A stretch of DNA of 64,000 nucleotides, from the NCBI RefSeq assembly GCF_004799755.1, contig NZ_SLUB01000021.1:1-64000 (forward strand). The letters run 5' to 3'. This document shows positions 48,792-58,088 of the stretch, one piece after another. The notes under the pieces were generated by a model. It was not told the DNA's origin. It searched no databases and saw only the letters and a program-made list of their open reading frames with translations. The DNA comes from Bacillus timonensis. Lineage in GTDB: Bacteria; Bacillota; Bacilli; Bacillales; Bacillaceae_L. Numbering within the stretch: position 1 is the first letter of the stretch; every line of letters begins with the position of its first letter. A program made the translations under genes and the position numbers.

Positions 48792-48963
48792 TTGTATTCC
48801 TCCCGAAATATAATAAATCAAGAGTATTTTCAGCTTATAATAACAATTAAATGTATAGTATTAAATTTGGAAAAACATGTTAAAATTGACTTGTGCAGAA
48901 ACCCGGTGCAGTTAGGTAAAAGATAAGTTTTGAATTCAAATAAAATTACCAAGGAGGCTTAAA

Positions 48964-49578
48964 ATGAAAAGACTACCATTTGAACCACCAACAGATCACT
49001 ATGATAAACGAATTGAAGAAATCGATGAACAAATATGTAAATTAATGCAACAACGGAAAGTGCTTTCTAATAATAATCCTGGTTTTCCAACAAAAAAATT
49101 AATTTCTAGCTGGGCAGAAAAATATAATTTTTATGATGACTTTTTAAATAGTGTTTTTGCCCATTTCCTAAATGAAGAAATTTTTAGACCTGTTGTGGAG
49201 CCACAAGGATTCCTTAGGAATATCCCAATTTTAAAATCATTTGAATTAGATGATGTGTTTTATTCGGTAACTTTCGTACGTCAATATGAAAATGCCAGCA
49301 TCGTTCATTTTAATATTGATAGGGAGGATACTGATGATGATATGCCGAGAAGGCTTCATGAACCTAATCTCTTTAATCTTTCGATAGAAGGCACAGCGAT
49401 TGATTATGATTGTCGCAACGAGGGTGGTGGGGGCTCCAGGGGGCATGAATCTTTTACATTCATAGTATCACCAGCCTTACCCGACGATCCTTCTGAACTT
49501 AAGTTGGTTTTTAAACAATATAAATTACCATTTGAAAAACCGACAGGGTTGGAAGTTGTTATAACAATGGGCAACTAG
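48964..49578 (+). CDS. Hypothetical protein with chorismate-mutase-like N-terminal helix
   Basis: 204 residues with a consensus ACCAAGGAGGCTTAAA ribosome binding site. Residues about 12-60 (RIEEIDEQICKLMQQRK) look like the first helix of an AroQ-type fold, but the conserved catalytic residues cannot be assigned. The rest is a beta-rich domain ending in a Gly-rich turn (EGGGGSRGHESF). No signal peptide or membrane helix. Function unknown. Confidence 0.65.
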   Translation: MKRLPFEPPTDHYDKRIEEIDEQICKLMQQRKVLSNNNPGFPTKKLISSWAEKYNFYDDFLNSVFAHFLNEEIFRPVVEPQGFLRNIPILKSFELDDVFYSVTFVRQYENASIVHFNIDREDTDDDMPRRLHEPNLFNLSIEGTAIDYDCRNEGGGGSRGHESFTFIVSPALPDDPSELKLVFKQYKLPFEKPTGLEVVITMGN

Positions 49579-49717
49579 ATTGTTATTTTCCACTCGTGGT
49601 TTTATGTAATATAAGATATTTTGCTGTGATTAGTTGCAAAGCCTTTTTCGTATTCATATGGAAAATGATGAGTTTAGGGCTGTTTTAGCGCTCTGGATGC
49701 TTTTTTTTGATGTGCCA

Positions 49718-50312
49718 CTATTTTTTACAAAGGCTAAAAGCAGTAGCTAATCCAGCTCCTAACTGGTTCGTTTGTATATTACCATATAGATTCGCAATTT
49801 CTATGCCTGTTGGAGGGCGGCCATTCCCAAGTCCCTCTAAAACAAAATATTGTTTTTGAATATATTCAATTTCTTTCGGATAAGGAATATAAGGGGGACG
49901 GACTGCCATTCCTTTTTCTAATAGCAAGTGCTGGTTCGAAAAAGGTTCGTGACTATATTTTGAGGGGAAAAGAAATTGCAAATAAGCATATATAAAAGTT
50001 TTTGGTGATTATTTAACGAATAATTCTTTGCCAGTGCCGATGACAATTGATCAAGGGGTAACCGATTCAACCGAAGCTCCATTTTCTGATAGACTGATGC
50101 TTTTTCACTTTAGCTTGATGGAATATGCAGGCATAGGGAATTATGGGGTATCTATATCGGAGAGCCAAAGAAGCGATTTGATTGTTGATTATTCGCGGCT
50201 ACTAACAGAAGTTATGAAATTCTCAGAAGATGGACGAAACATCATGATAAAAAATGAATGGTTAGAAAAACCACCAACGGCTGCAAACCGAAAGGAATTA
50301 GCCAAGGATTGA
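49718..50312. pseudogene. DUF3231 gene scrambled by an internal inversion
   Basis: On the reverse strand 49930-49737 encodes LLLEKGMAVRPPYIPYPKEI and on to GRPPTGIEIANLYGNIQT, ending GLATAFS. On the forward strand 49930-49992 encodes AGSKKVRDYILRGKEIANKHI. After a frameshift, 49998-50312 gives VFGDYLTNNSLPVPMT, VTDSTEAPFSD, NYGVSIS and the C-terminus WLEKPPTAANRKEL. In intact DUF3231 proteins these three blocks follow each other on one strand. The first block is therefore inverted (about 200 bp) and the N-terminal half is gone. The family is common in Bacillus and its function unknown. Confidence 0.75.
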
Positions 50313-50596
50313 AAAATGAGTAACAGCAATTCAAAGGGGCAGTTAGAGACTGCTTCTTTTCCGTTGTAATCGACCTTTGGGTGACAGAATTGTTAACGAT
50401 TGAACCATTAAATAAACTGGAAATGAATCCGAAGTTTTTACTCACATTTATAATTCCCAATGAATTAAATCTAATACGATATAGGAATTGATAGGGAAAT
50501 CCTTTAAGGATACTCTTCTTCTTTGCATAGTTATAGGTGTTTAAGGATAAGTTAATTGTAATATAACCTATTTAGAATTCCGAAGGAGATAGGAGA

Positions 50597-51829
50597 ATGC
50601 GTAAAAAAGAAAAATGGGGCGTGCTCTCCCTTGCATCCATCCCATTAGTCATGACCTTGGGCAATTCTATGCTGATTCCAGTATTACCAATGATGGAAAA
50701 GGAACTCGAAATTTCATCATTTCAATCCAGCTTGATTATTACGATTTATTCTGTTGTTGCCATTATTTTAATCCCGATTGCTGGCTTCCTTTCTGATCGA
50801 ATTGGTAGGAAAAAAGTGATTATTCCAAGTTTGATCATTGCGGCAATTGGAGGATTAATAGCAGGTCTTGCCTCATGGCTTTTTGAAAGTCCTTATATCC
50901 TAATTTTAATAGGGAGACTTTTACAAGGAGTCGGAGCTGCGGGTGCTTCTCCGATTGTTTTACCATTAGTAGGGGATATGTGTAAAAGTGAGAAAGATGT
51001 GAATACAGGACTTGGATTAATCGAAACATCTAATACATTTGGAAAGGTTCTCAGCCCTATTTTAGGTGCCATTTTAGCAGCTACGATTTGGTATATGCCT
51101 TTTTTTGCTTTTCCGATTTTTTGTTTGATTTCAATCCTATTGATTCAATTTATGGTGCATACGCCAAAGGATAACGAGGTTGACACCTCTGAATTTAAAT
51201 ATTTTCTAAAAAAAATAAAGCGAACATTAAAAGAAGAAGGTCGTTGGCTGATCTGTATATTTATCGTCGGTGCAATCTGTATGTATATTCTGTTTGGAAT
51301 GCTTTTTTTCCTTTCATCGATCTTAGAAGATAAATACGGAATCGACGGGGTTATTAAGGGACTCATCTTGGCTATTCCACTTGGAGCTCTTTGCCTCGCC
51401 TCATTTATCACGGGAAAGAAACTTGGCGATGATAAAAATGCGATAAAATGGATTGTCTTCTTTGGATTTTTACTTGACACTGCAGCTGTCTTTGCGATTT
51501 GTTATACGGAAAACTTATATGTTTTCCTCGTTGGTCTTGTTTTCTGTGGCATTGGAATTGGGATTGCACTTCCAAGCCTAGACGCATTGATCACGCATGG
51601 TACTGAAAAAGATGAAAGAGGTACAATTACTTCAATTTATAGTAGTGCGCGGTTTATTGGTGTTGCTGTCGGACCACCTGTTTTTGCTATTTTAATGAAG
51701 CTTTCCCATGATGTTTTGTTTTTTTCTGTCGCAGGTATTTCAGCCTTTGCAGCCATTCTTGTCTTGTTTTTTATTAAACCGCCTAAGCGGATTCGGACAG
51801 ATTCTTTATTCCAAAAAATGAGTAAATAG
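50597..51829 (+). CDS. MFS family multidrug-type exporter
   Basis: 410 residues, about 12 membrane helices. MFS motif A (GFLSDRIGRKKV) lies between helices 2 and 3 and the drug/H+ antiporter motif C-like GPPVFAIL/GAAGASPI segments are present. GRLLQGVGAAG near residue 115 is the motif B region. It is of the family of 14- to 12-helix drug exporters such as B. subtilis YfmO/YvmA; the substrate is unknown. The ribosome binding site is CCGAAGGAGATAGGAGA. A terminator follows, so it is a single-gene unit. Confidence 0.87.
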   Translation: MRKKEKWGVLSLASIPLVMTLGNSMLIPVLPMMEKELEISSFQSSLIITIYSVVAIILIPIAGFLSDRIGRKKVIIPSLIIAAIGGLIAGLASWLFESPYILILIGRLLQGVGAAGASPIVLPLVGDMCKSEKDVNTGLGLIETSNTFGKVLSPILGAILAATIWYMPFFAFPIFCLISILLIQFMVHTPKDNEVDTSEFKYFLKKIKRTLKEEGRWLICIFIVGAICMYILFGMLFFLSSILEDKYGIDGVIKGLILAIPLGALCLASFITGKKLGDDKNAIKWIVFFGFLLDTAAVFAICYTENLYVFLVGLVFCGIGIGIALPSLDALITHGTEKDERGTITSIYSSARFIGVAVGPPVFAILMKLSHDVLFFSVAGISAFAAILVLFFIKPPKRIRTDSLFQKMSK

Positions 51830-51840
51830 GCTAAATCTTA

Positions 51841-51869
51841 AACCACGGAACTTATTCCGTGGTTTTTTT
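51841..51869 (+). terminator. Terminator after MFS exporter gene
   Basis: AACCACGGAA and TTCCGTGGTT flank CTTA, followed by TTTTT. Confidence 0.9.
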
Positions 51870-51984
51870 GTCAATAAAACCACTTATGCATTTACCCATT
51901 TACTCGCCCTTTCTAAGCTGGACAACTTCCTCTAAGACAACTCGTGAATAAATTGAATAATAACAGAAGGGGGGAGACAACTAA

Positions 51985-52812
51985 ATGATTAAAAAGGCTA
52001 TTATTCCTGCCGCAGGGTTTGGTACACGGGGATTGCCAATGACGAAAGTACTTCCTAAAGAAATGCTCCCTATCGGAGGGCGCCCAGCGATTGACTATAT
52101 TGTTGAAGAAGCTGTGAATGCGGGTATAGAGCAAATCCTCATGATTGTCTCACGTACAAAAAACTTAATTGTTGATTATTATGATCGATCCTTAGAATTA
52201 GAAGCATTTTTAGAACAGCAAAATAAAGAACATCTTCTCGACGCATTGAAACTTCCAAAGGTGAAAATTTATTATACGAGGCAGCTTTATCCGAAGGGAT
52301 TAGGGGATGCTGTATCCTTAGCAAAGGAATTTGTTGGTAATGATCCGTTTGCCATTTTACTTCCGGATGAAATCTATCTTTCTAACAAAGAAAATCCATT
52401 AGAAGAGTTAATAGACTTTTATAAAAATTATGAAAAAAATGTTATTGCCTTGCAAAAGGTTGCTGATAAGCACCTAAATAGTTATGGGATTGTTAAGGTA
52501 GAGAAAAGAGAAAAAGGGCGCCTATATAAAATTTATGATATTGTTGAAAAACCGCAAAATAATCCACCATCTAACCTAGCTGTAACAGGAAGATATATTT
52601 TAAAGCCTAACATTTTTTCATGCTTAGAAAAAATCAAACCAGGTGTTGGTTCGGAAGTTCAGTTAACAGACGCTATAAAGCTCATGCTCCAATCAGAGCC
52701 CGCCTATGGCCTTGAGATTGCAAGTGAGCGTTTTGATATTGCAAAGGAAGCTGAATATATAAAGCTTGTACAAAAGATATATACATTAAAGCATGGGGAG
52801 CAGGGGGAGTAA
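51985..52812 (+). CDS. galU: UTP--glucose-1-phosphate uridylyltransferase
   Basis: Makes UDP-glucose from UTP and glucose-1-phosphate, 275 residues. The nucleotidyltransferase signature AAGFGTRGLPMTK(V)LPKEMLPI covers residues about 8-27, with ILLPDEI and KPNIF/VTGRYIL further on. It is somewhat shorter than B. subtilis GtaB and may be a paralogue devoted to surface glycan, as B. subtilis YngB/YtdA. It ends one base before the UDP-glucose dehydrogenase gene, so the pair converts glucose-1-phosphate to UDP-glucuronate. Confidence 0.93.
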   Translation: MIKKAIIPAAGFGTRGLPMTKVLPKEMLPIGGRPAIDYIVEEAVNAGIEQILMIVSRTKNLIVDYYDRSLELEAFLEQQNKEHLLDALKLPKVKIYYTRQLYPKGLGDAVSLAKEFVGNDPFAILLPDEIYLSNKENPLEELIDFYKNYEKNVIALQKVADKHLNSYGIVKVEKREKGRLYKIYDIVEKPQNNPPSNLAVTGRYILKPNIFSCLEKIKPGVGSEVQLTDAIKLMLQSEPAYGLEIASERFDIAKEAEYIKLVQKIYTLKHGEQGE

Positions 52813-52813
52813 C

Positions 52814-54091
52814 GTGAATGTTTTGGTAATTGGAACAGGTTATGTTGGAACCACAACCGGCTTAGTATTATGTGAAAAAGGCCACATTGTAACAGGCTTA
52901 GATATTGATGATAAAAAAGTAGAGGCATTGTCGGCGGGAAGGCTTCATTTTTATGAGAAAGGGTTGCCCGAATTATTAAAGAAACATCTTACCGAAAAGA
53001 ATATTTCATTTACAACAGATGTCAAAACGGCAATAGAGCAGAATGACCTTATTTTTATTTGTGTAGGAACACCTAAGAACGAGGATGGCAGTGCAAATCT
53101 TAATGCAGTATATTCAGTAGCAAAAATGATCGGGACCTATATGAACAAATATAAGGTCGTTATCAATAAAAGCACAGTTCCAGTTGGAACAGCAAGTAAA
53201 GTAACAACAGTCATTGAAGCTGAAAATGGAAAGGTCCCGTTTGATGTTGTATCAAATCCTGAATTTTTAAGAGAAGGGTCGGCCGTCTATGACGCCCTTC
53301 ACCCCGATCGAGTGGTAATTGGAAGTTCTAGTAAAAAGGCCCTTGAAATGATGAGACAATTATATGCAGCGGAAAACTCTCCATTTATCGAAACAACCCC
53401 AAGTGCAGCAGAACTCATTAAATATGCTTCGAATTCCTTTCTTGCATTGAAAATTTCTTTTATCAATCAGCTTGCAAGGCTTTGTGATAACATGCAGGTG
53501 GATATTGACGAAATATCTAAAGGAATCGGTCTCGATCACCGGATTGGACCACATTTCCTGAAAGCGGGAATTGGGTATGGTGGTTCATGCTTTCCTAAGG
53601 ATGTCAGTGCGTTAATTACGATAGCAAAGGCAGAGGGTATGGATTTATCCATTCTAGAAGAAGTGAAAGCGATTAACCAATCACAACCATTTTACTTTTT
53701 GGAAAAGGTTGAAAAAGTAATAGGCGGTTTGGATAATAAAAGTATTGCGGTTTTGGGATTAGCCTTTAAACCGGGGACCGATGATACAAGGGAATCACCT
53801 AGCTTGGTTATACTTGATGAACTGACAAGTAAAGGCTGTTCCGTGAAGGTACATGATCCAATCGTGACACTCTCTAATCCCTATGTGAAGCAGTGTAAGG
53901 ACGTACTTGATGCAGTAGCCGGAGTGGATGCAGTGTTACTAATTACAGATTGGGAAGAGTATTTAAAATTAGACTGGGAAAAGGTGAAAAGTACTGTCAA
54001 GCAACCATACGTTTTTGATGGAAGAAATGTTCTAAATAAACAAGAACTTGTCAAATTCGGATTTAATTATGAAGGTATTGGAAAGCCATAA
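52814..54091 (+). CDS. UDP-glucose 6-dehydrogenase
   Basis: Oxidises UDP-glucose to UDP-glucuronate with two NAD+, 425 residues from GTG 52814, preceded by AGGGGGAG. Rossmann motif GTGYVG near the N-terminus, STVPVGT, FLREGSAV, the catalytic Cys in GYGGSCFPKD near residue 255 and the C-terminal FDGRN are all present. Similar to TuaD and YtcA. With galU directly upstream it supplies an acidic sugar for a surface polymer. Confidence 0.94.
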   Translation: MNVLVIGTGYVGTTTGLVLCEKGHIVTGLDIDDKKVEALSAGRLHFYEKGLPELLKKHLTEKNISFTTDVKTAIEQNDLIFICVGTPKNEDGSANLNAVYSVAKMIGTYMNKYKVVINKSTVPVGTASKVTTVIEAENGKVPFDVVSNPEFLREGSAVYDALHPDRVVIGSSSKKALEMMRQLYAAENSPFIETTPSAAELIKYASNSFLALKISFINQLARLCDNMQVDIDEISKGIGLDHRIGPHFLKAGIGYGGSCFPKDVSALITIAKAEGMDLSILEEVKAINQSQPFYFLEKVEKVIGGLDNKSIAVLGLAFKPGTDDTRESPSLVILDELTSKGCSVKVHDPIVTLSNPYVKQCKDVLDAVAGVDAVLLITDWEEYLKLDWEKVKSTVKQPYVFDGRNVLNKQELVKFGFNYEGIGKP

Positions 54092-54097
54092 CCTAAA

Positions 54098-54136
54098 ATG
54101 GTCATCATGCAATCAACATGATGACCATATTTTATT
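54098..54136 (+). terminator. Terminator of galU-UDP-glucose dehydrogenase unit
   Basis: ATGGTCATCATG and CATGATGACCAT around CAATCAA, followed by ATTTTATT. Confidence 0.8.
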
Positions 54137-54194
54137 AATATAGGTATTCTATAAGTTTTGAATCGCGGTTCTACCTGAAAAGGAGGAGATACAT

Positions 54195-54542
54195 TTGACA
54201 GTTTTTGAGTTTATTCTACTTGGCTTAGCCAGTTTTCGCCTGACAAGATTATTAGTGTTTGATAAAATTACAGAATTTATTCGGCGACCATTTCACGAGA
54301 TGATTGAGGAAGAGCTACCAGATGGAACTGTTGAAGAATATATTCAGCTTAAAGGAACCGGGTTAAGAAGATGGATTGGTGAGCTCTTGAGTTGTTATTG
54401 GTGTACCGGAATTTGGGCAACGGGCTTTCTTTATCTTCTTTACGTATTTTATACCCCCCTTTCAGAACCGCTTATTGTTATTTTCGCAATCGCTGGTCTT
54501 GCTGCCATCATCGAAACCTGTGTTACGAGACTATTAAATTAG
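54195..54542 (+). CDS. DUF1360 sporulation protein, YjcA-like
   Basis: 115 residues from TTG 54195 with a consensus AAAAGGAGGAGATACAT. It has an N-terminal hydrophobic segment with ASFRLTRLLVFDKI, and a CYWCTGIW motif before a second and third helix, the DUF1360 pattern. B. subtilis YjcA belongs here and lies beside the cotVWXYZ spore-crust genes. This is the first sign that the following region is sporulation-related. Confidence 0.8.
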   Translation: MTVFEFILLGLASFRLTRLLVFDKITEFIRRPFHEMIEEELPDGTVEEYIQLKGTGLRRWIGELLSCYWCTGIWATGFLYLLYVFYTPLSEPLIVIFAIAGLAAIIETCVTRLLN

Positions 54543-54589
54543 TCTTCTAGGTAAAATACACATTTTCCTAAAATTACACTCCTGTCCAT

Positions 54590-54617
54590 ACAGAAGATAG
54601 ACATTTTCCATATAGTA
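54590..54617 (+). promoter_or_regulatory. Sigma-K-like promoter
   Basis: AC (54590-54591), a 17-bp spacer and CATATAGTA (54609-54617) match the sigma-K consensus AC-N16/17-CATANNNTA exactly. It is 30 bp before the 71-residue protein gene. Confidence 0.6.
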
Positions 54618-54646
54618 GGAATTAGGAACTGTAAAGAGGTGAGAAT

Positions 54647-54862
54647 ATGGGGAAAAGTGAATCATCTAAAAACAATAATAACAGTTTAAATCAAGTACGC
54701 TCAAATACAGAGAATGTATTGAATTTGAATGCACCAGGTGGCGTATCCATTCAGGTATTGGGTATGGATATAAAAATGAGTGACTTGAACATTACAATTG
54801 GCCCAAACGCTAGCATTAGCGATATTCAAAGTGTCTTAGATCAAATAAGCAGACGTGAATAA
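54647..54862 (+). CDS. Small Asn/Ser-rich protein, probable spore protein
   Basis: 71 residues. The first 30 are rich in Ser and Asn, the rest is an amphipathic segment (GGVSIQVLGMDIKMSDLNIT) and ends QISRRE. No signal or membrane helix. AAAGAGGTGAGAAT precedes the ATG. The sigma-K-like promoter and the terminator directly after make it a single-gene late-sporulation unit, by inference a coat or crust component. I recognise no family. Confidence 0.65.
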   Translation: MGKSESSKNNNNSLNQVRSNTENVLNLNAPGGVSIQVLGMDIKMSDLNITIGPNASISDIQSVLDQISRRE

Positions 54863-54892
54863 TTCTACTAAATTGCCCAAGAGGCATAACAA

Positions 54893-54931
54893 AAAAAACG
54901 AAAGTATCAATTCGATGCCTTCGTTTTTTTT
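54893..54931 (+). terminator. Terminator
   Basis: AAAAACGAA and TTCGTTTTTTT arms around a region with its own short pairing, after the small spore-type gene. Confidence 0.7.
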
Positions 54932-55130
54932 GAAGCAAAAAGTAAACGGAACTGAATTATTATACTGAGGCTTTTTAAAAAGTACCGTAAAAATTTGGGT
55001 TTTCTAATTAATATGTCCTACACGAGCTGAAATCCTAGGAATATGATATATTGATAGTCTTTTTCAATAAAAATCTATATTAAGGATTCTTGATAAAATA
55101 CAACGTAAAACGTTACGAGGTGAAATCGAA

Positions 55131-56081
55131 TTGAATCATATAGTCGACTGTATGGAAATAGAGAATTATGTAAATAGCATTACTGTTCAAGCACACGAAA
55201 ACGCGGAAGTTACAGTCCATAATAATACAGCACTTGAAATGATTGGAAAGGGTGTACATGGAGCTGTATTTCAAGTGAATGAGGGTGTCTGTGTTAAGGT
55301 ATATGGGGAAGAAGATGTTTGTTCGCGAGAGCTATACGCACTAAACCTTGGCCAACACACAGATCTTTTCCCAAAGGTATTCTGTAGTGGAGCAAAATAT
55401 ATTGCCATGGAAATGGTTTATGGAATCGATCTACGGGAGTATTTACAATCCCAACCATTAACAAAAAACTTATCTGTAAAGTTAATTCATTTATTAACCA
55501 CCTATAAGGAAATTGGACTTGAAAGAATTGATCATCATAAACGCCATATTTTTGTGCAAGAGGATGGAAATCTAAAGGTTCTTGATGTGGGTACAACGGT
55601 GTGGAGAAATCGGGTCTATCCATATCCCAGAAAACTACTAAATAGCTTAGGAAATCAATATCAAGAAATGTTTTTAGAACATGTAAAAGAATTGGCCCCC
55701 ACACTTTATGATGAGTGGCAGAAATATATCCAGATGGAAAAATACGCAACAGTATTACATGAGAAATACTTTTCTAAAGAAAATTTTAAGCTTAAGAAAC
55801 TCAAAAAAGAAGAAAAAATACTATTAACAGGCAAAAAAGAGTGGGATTCAAAAGTTGAAGATCTTGTAAGAAAGGTTCACAAAGAGCAATGGATTAAGGC
55901 TTTAACAGCACGAGGAGTAGACATTGAACATGTTAAGGCAAATGCAAAAGAGCTTGAACGGGAATATATTTATGGAAAGGATAAGAAGGACAAAAAGGGA
56001 AGTTCCTTATCCAATAAGGAAGATAAGAAGAAAACAAGGATTTACACATCATCTTCTAAAAAGAAAAAACAAAAGAAATAG
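55131..56081 (+). CDS. Protein-kinase-like protein with Lys/Ser-rich tail
   Basis: 316 residues from TTG 55131, after CGAGGTGAAATCG. Residues about 35-175 carry kinase features: glycine loop GKGVHGAVF, VCVKVYG for the ATP-binding Lys, EMVYGIDLREYL for the hinge, a catalytic-loop-like RIDHHKRHIF and LKVLDVGT in place of DFG. The Asp and Lys of the loop are kept but the usual Asn is His, so activity is uncertain. A long charged C-terminal part ends in a basic, Ser/Lys-rich tail (from about 265). YrzF-type kinases of Bacillus and the coat kinases CotI/CotS are the nearest comparisons. It leads an operon with a glycosyltransferase and a HipA-like kinase. Confidence 0.75.
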   Translation: MNHIVDCMEIENYVNSITVQAHENAEVTVHNNTALEMIGKGVHGAVFQVNEGVCVKVYGEEDVCSRELYALNLGQHTDLFPKVFCSGAKYIAMEMVYGIDLREYLQSQPLTKNLSVKLIHLLTTYKEIGLERIDHHKRHIFVQEDGNLKVLDVGTTVWRNRVYPYPRKLLNSLGNQYQEMFLEHVKELAPTLYDEWQKYIQMEKYATVLHEKYFSKENFKLKKLKKEEKILLTGKKEWDSKVEDLVRKVHKEQWIKALTARGVDIEHVKANAKELEREYIYGKDKKDKKGSSLSNKEDKKKTRIYTSSSKKKKQKK

Positions 56082-56124
56082 TGTAGTTATATAAATAAAA
56101 AAATGTACAGAAAGGAGGCTAAAC

Positions 56125-57228
56125 TTGAAGGTTTTAGTGATATGGCGTTTATTAACTGTTGGGGGCGTGAACGCAGGCTGGCGAAATCGAGCCGTTTATT
56201 TTAAAAAATATGGAATCGAAACGGATTTTATGTATGTGAAAGACCTTGGTGGGATGCACATCATGGACGATGTTGCGACCGTCTATCTAACAAATGATAA
56301 AAAAGAAATTGTGGATATTATTCAAAAAAACAAATATGACGTGATTATTATTTGTGACACGAAAAAGGGCTATAAATGGATTCGAAAAGCAAACTATAAG
56401 GGGCCTCTGATACTGGAGGCCCGTACTCCAGAAATTCTTAAGCTAACTCGTCATCTTCCTGATTTTGACGAGGTCACGCCAGACCGAATGATCGTTCCCT
56501 CTCATCACCAAAAGCGTCTCGCATCCATTCTAATCGATTCAAATGCACCTTATGAGGTGATCTATAACGGAATTGATACAGAGTTTTTCAAACCACTTAA
56601 TCCCGAAGAAACCCACTTAGAAAAGGAACCTATTATTCCAAAAGGGAAAAAGGTAGTTGCCTATATCGGCAGATTAGATGGTCGAAAAAACTGGAAACTC
56701 TTAATGGAGATTGCACATCGAATCAAAAGTGAACGGAATGATATTGAAATTTGGATTATTGGTGGAGCCAATAGTGCACAAAGAGATGAATTTGAGACTT
56801 ATTGGAAAGATCACGGATTAACAGATATCATAAAATGGTATCCGGTGGTTGCTTATCAAGAAATGCCACATATGTACTCAAAGATTCGACAATCAGAAGG
56901 ATGCACAATAGCCACGACAAAGGGAGAGTCGTTCGGAAATACCTTTATTGAATCAATGGCCTGTGGTGTACCGGTTGTCGCTCCAGGCATCTCATCCATT
57001 CCTGAAATTGTCGAGGATGGGAAGACAGGATTGTTGTATATTGAAGAAAATGCACAAGATGCAGCGAAAAAAATCTATCAAATTATCGATGCACCTGAGT
57101 ATTATCAAACATTATCCACTAATGCCCGCGAACGTGTAGAATTAAGCTTCTCCATCGAAAAATGTGCGAAAAGCTATGTAAGATTACTTCGGGAATTGAC
57201 TGGGGGTGATGAGCATCCAACCAACTAA
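56125..57228 (+). CDS. Family 4 glycosyltransferase
   Basis: Retaining GT-B glycosyltransferase, 367 residues from TTG 56125, with AGAAAGGAGGCTAAAC upstream. YNGIDTEFF near residue 150, AYIGRLDGRKNW near 178 and the donor-site GESFGNTFIESMACGVPVVAP (E-x7-E) near 270 are diagnostic of GT4. Similar in type to CotSA and YtcC of B. subtilis. It sits between two kinase-like genes and overlaps the next by 20 bp. Confidence 0.9.
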   Translation: MKVLVIWRLLTVGGVNAGWRNRAVYFKKYGIETDFMYVKDLGGMHIMDDVATVYLTNDKKEIVDIIQKNKYDVIIICDTKKGYKWIRKANYKGPLILEARTPEILKLTRHLPDFDEVTPDRMIVPSHHQKRLASILIDSNAPYEVIYNGIDTEFFKPLNPEETHLEKEPIIPKGKKVVAYIGRLDGRKNWKLLMEIAHRIKSERNDIEIWIIGGANSAQRDEFETYWKDHGLTDIIKWYPVVAYQEMPHMYSKIRQSEGCTIATTKGESFGNTFIESMACGVPVVAPGISSIPEIVEDGKTGLLYIEENAQDAAKKIYQIIDAPEYYQTLSTNARERVELSFSIEKCAKSYVRLLRELTGGDEHPTN

Positions 57229-57985
57229 GTATCATCAATTATTTGAAGGAAAATCGAATAACGCCCATCTCTTTTCATTTGATAATGGAAAACAGTACAT
57301 CGTGAAATTTTTAAAGGAAGGCCAAGAAAAGGTGTTGTTTAATGAATGGGTTGGCTATTCCATTGCACGCTATCTACAACTTCCAATTCCACCAAGCCGC
57401 TTTGTACAAATCCCGCAAACCTATTTTAGTGAGCTTACCGATGGAGAGCTTGTTGAAGAGACAAACACACAGTTCGCAACTGAGTATATCCCAAATTGCC
57501 AAAATGCTCATGAACTAACTTCTCCGAATGTCATCAATCGCAAACAGCTTGCAGGAATCATTATTATGGATTACTGGCTGTATAATCTTGATCGGACGAA
57601 GAAAAACGTACTATTTAAAGAAGTTGCCGGGGGAAATCACAAACTTTATATTATTGATCATGCTGATCTATTTGGCTCATTTGCCTGGGATAGTACAAAT
57701 CTCTCAACCTATTGCAGGAAGCTTATGAAAAGTGCAACACATGAATTGATCGCAGACTTCATTCAGGATGAAAAGGATTTCTATGACCAGCTATCTATCA
57801 TTCAATCAATTCCTATCCACTTATTAAACGAAATTGTTGACTTCACACCAGAAGACTGGGGAATTACGGAAGAGGAGAAAAAGCAAGTTGTTGATTATTT
57901 GGTATGTCGTAGAGATATGGTTCTCCATAAACTGATCCGGGACTTTATCAAATCGCGCTATCGACCCCTTCACTCAAAACCATAA
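57209..57985 (+). CDS. HipA-like kinase family protein
   Basis: 258 residues from ATG 57209; an in-frame GTG lies 3 bp upstream. The GGGGG ribosome binding site is close to both. The start lies inside the glycosyltransferase gene, so it is translationally coupled. QYIVKFLKEG holds the ATP-site Lys, IIMDYWLYNLDRTKKNVLF is the catalytic loop (D and N kept) and LYIIDHADLFG the metal-binding DHx motif. This is the HipA_2/HipA-like kinase pattern, here not part of a toxin pair since there is no HipB. It may phosphorylate a spore-surface protein or sugar. Confidence 0.8.
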   Translation: MSIQPTKYHQLFEGKSNNAHLFSFDNGKQYIVKFLKEGQEKVLFNEWVGYSIARYLQLPIPPSRFVQIPQTYFSELTDGELVEETNTQFATEYIPNCQNAHELTSPNVINRKQLAGIIIMDYWLYNLDRTKKNVLFKEVAGGNHKLYIIDHADLFGSFAWDSTNLSTYCRKLMKSATHELIADFIQDEKDFYDQLSIIQSIPIHLLNEIVDFTPEDWGITEEEKKQVVDYLVCRRDMVLHKLIRDFIKSRYRPLHSKP

Positions 57986-58012
57986 AAGGACAGCTCACCG
58001 CTGTCCTTTTTG
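57984..58012 (+). terminator. Terminator of kinase-glycosyltransferase operon
   Basis: AAAAGGACAGC and GCTGTCCTTTT around TCACC, overlapping the stop codon. Confidence 0.88.
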
Positions 58013-58088
58013 TTGAGCCCTCCATAAAGGAATGAAGGGAATATCCAAGAGTATGAAACTAGTAAACGTCCTTCATTCCAAGAGCCCT

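Noticed and set aside
57209-57985. HipBA toxin-antitoxin system
   Set aside because: The HipA-like protein has no HipB-type regulator beside it and is coupled to a glycosyltransferase gene.
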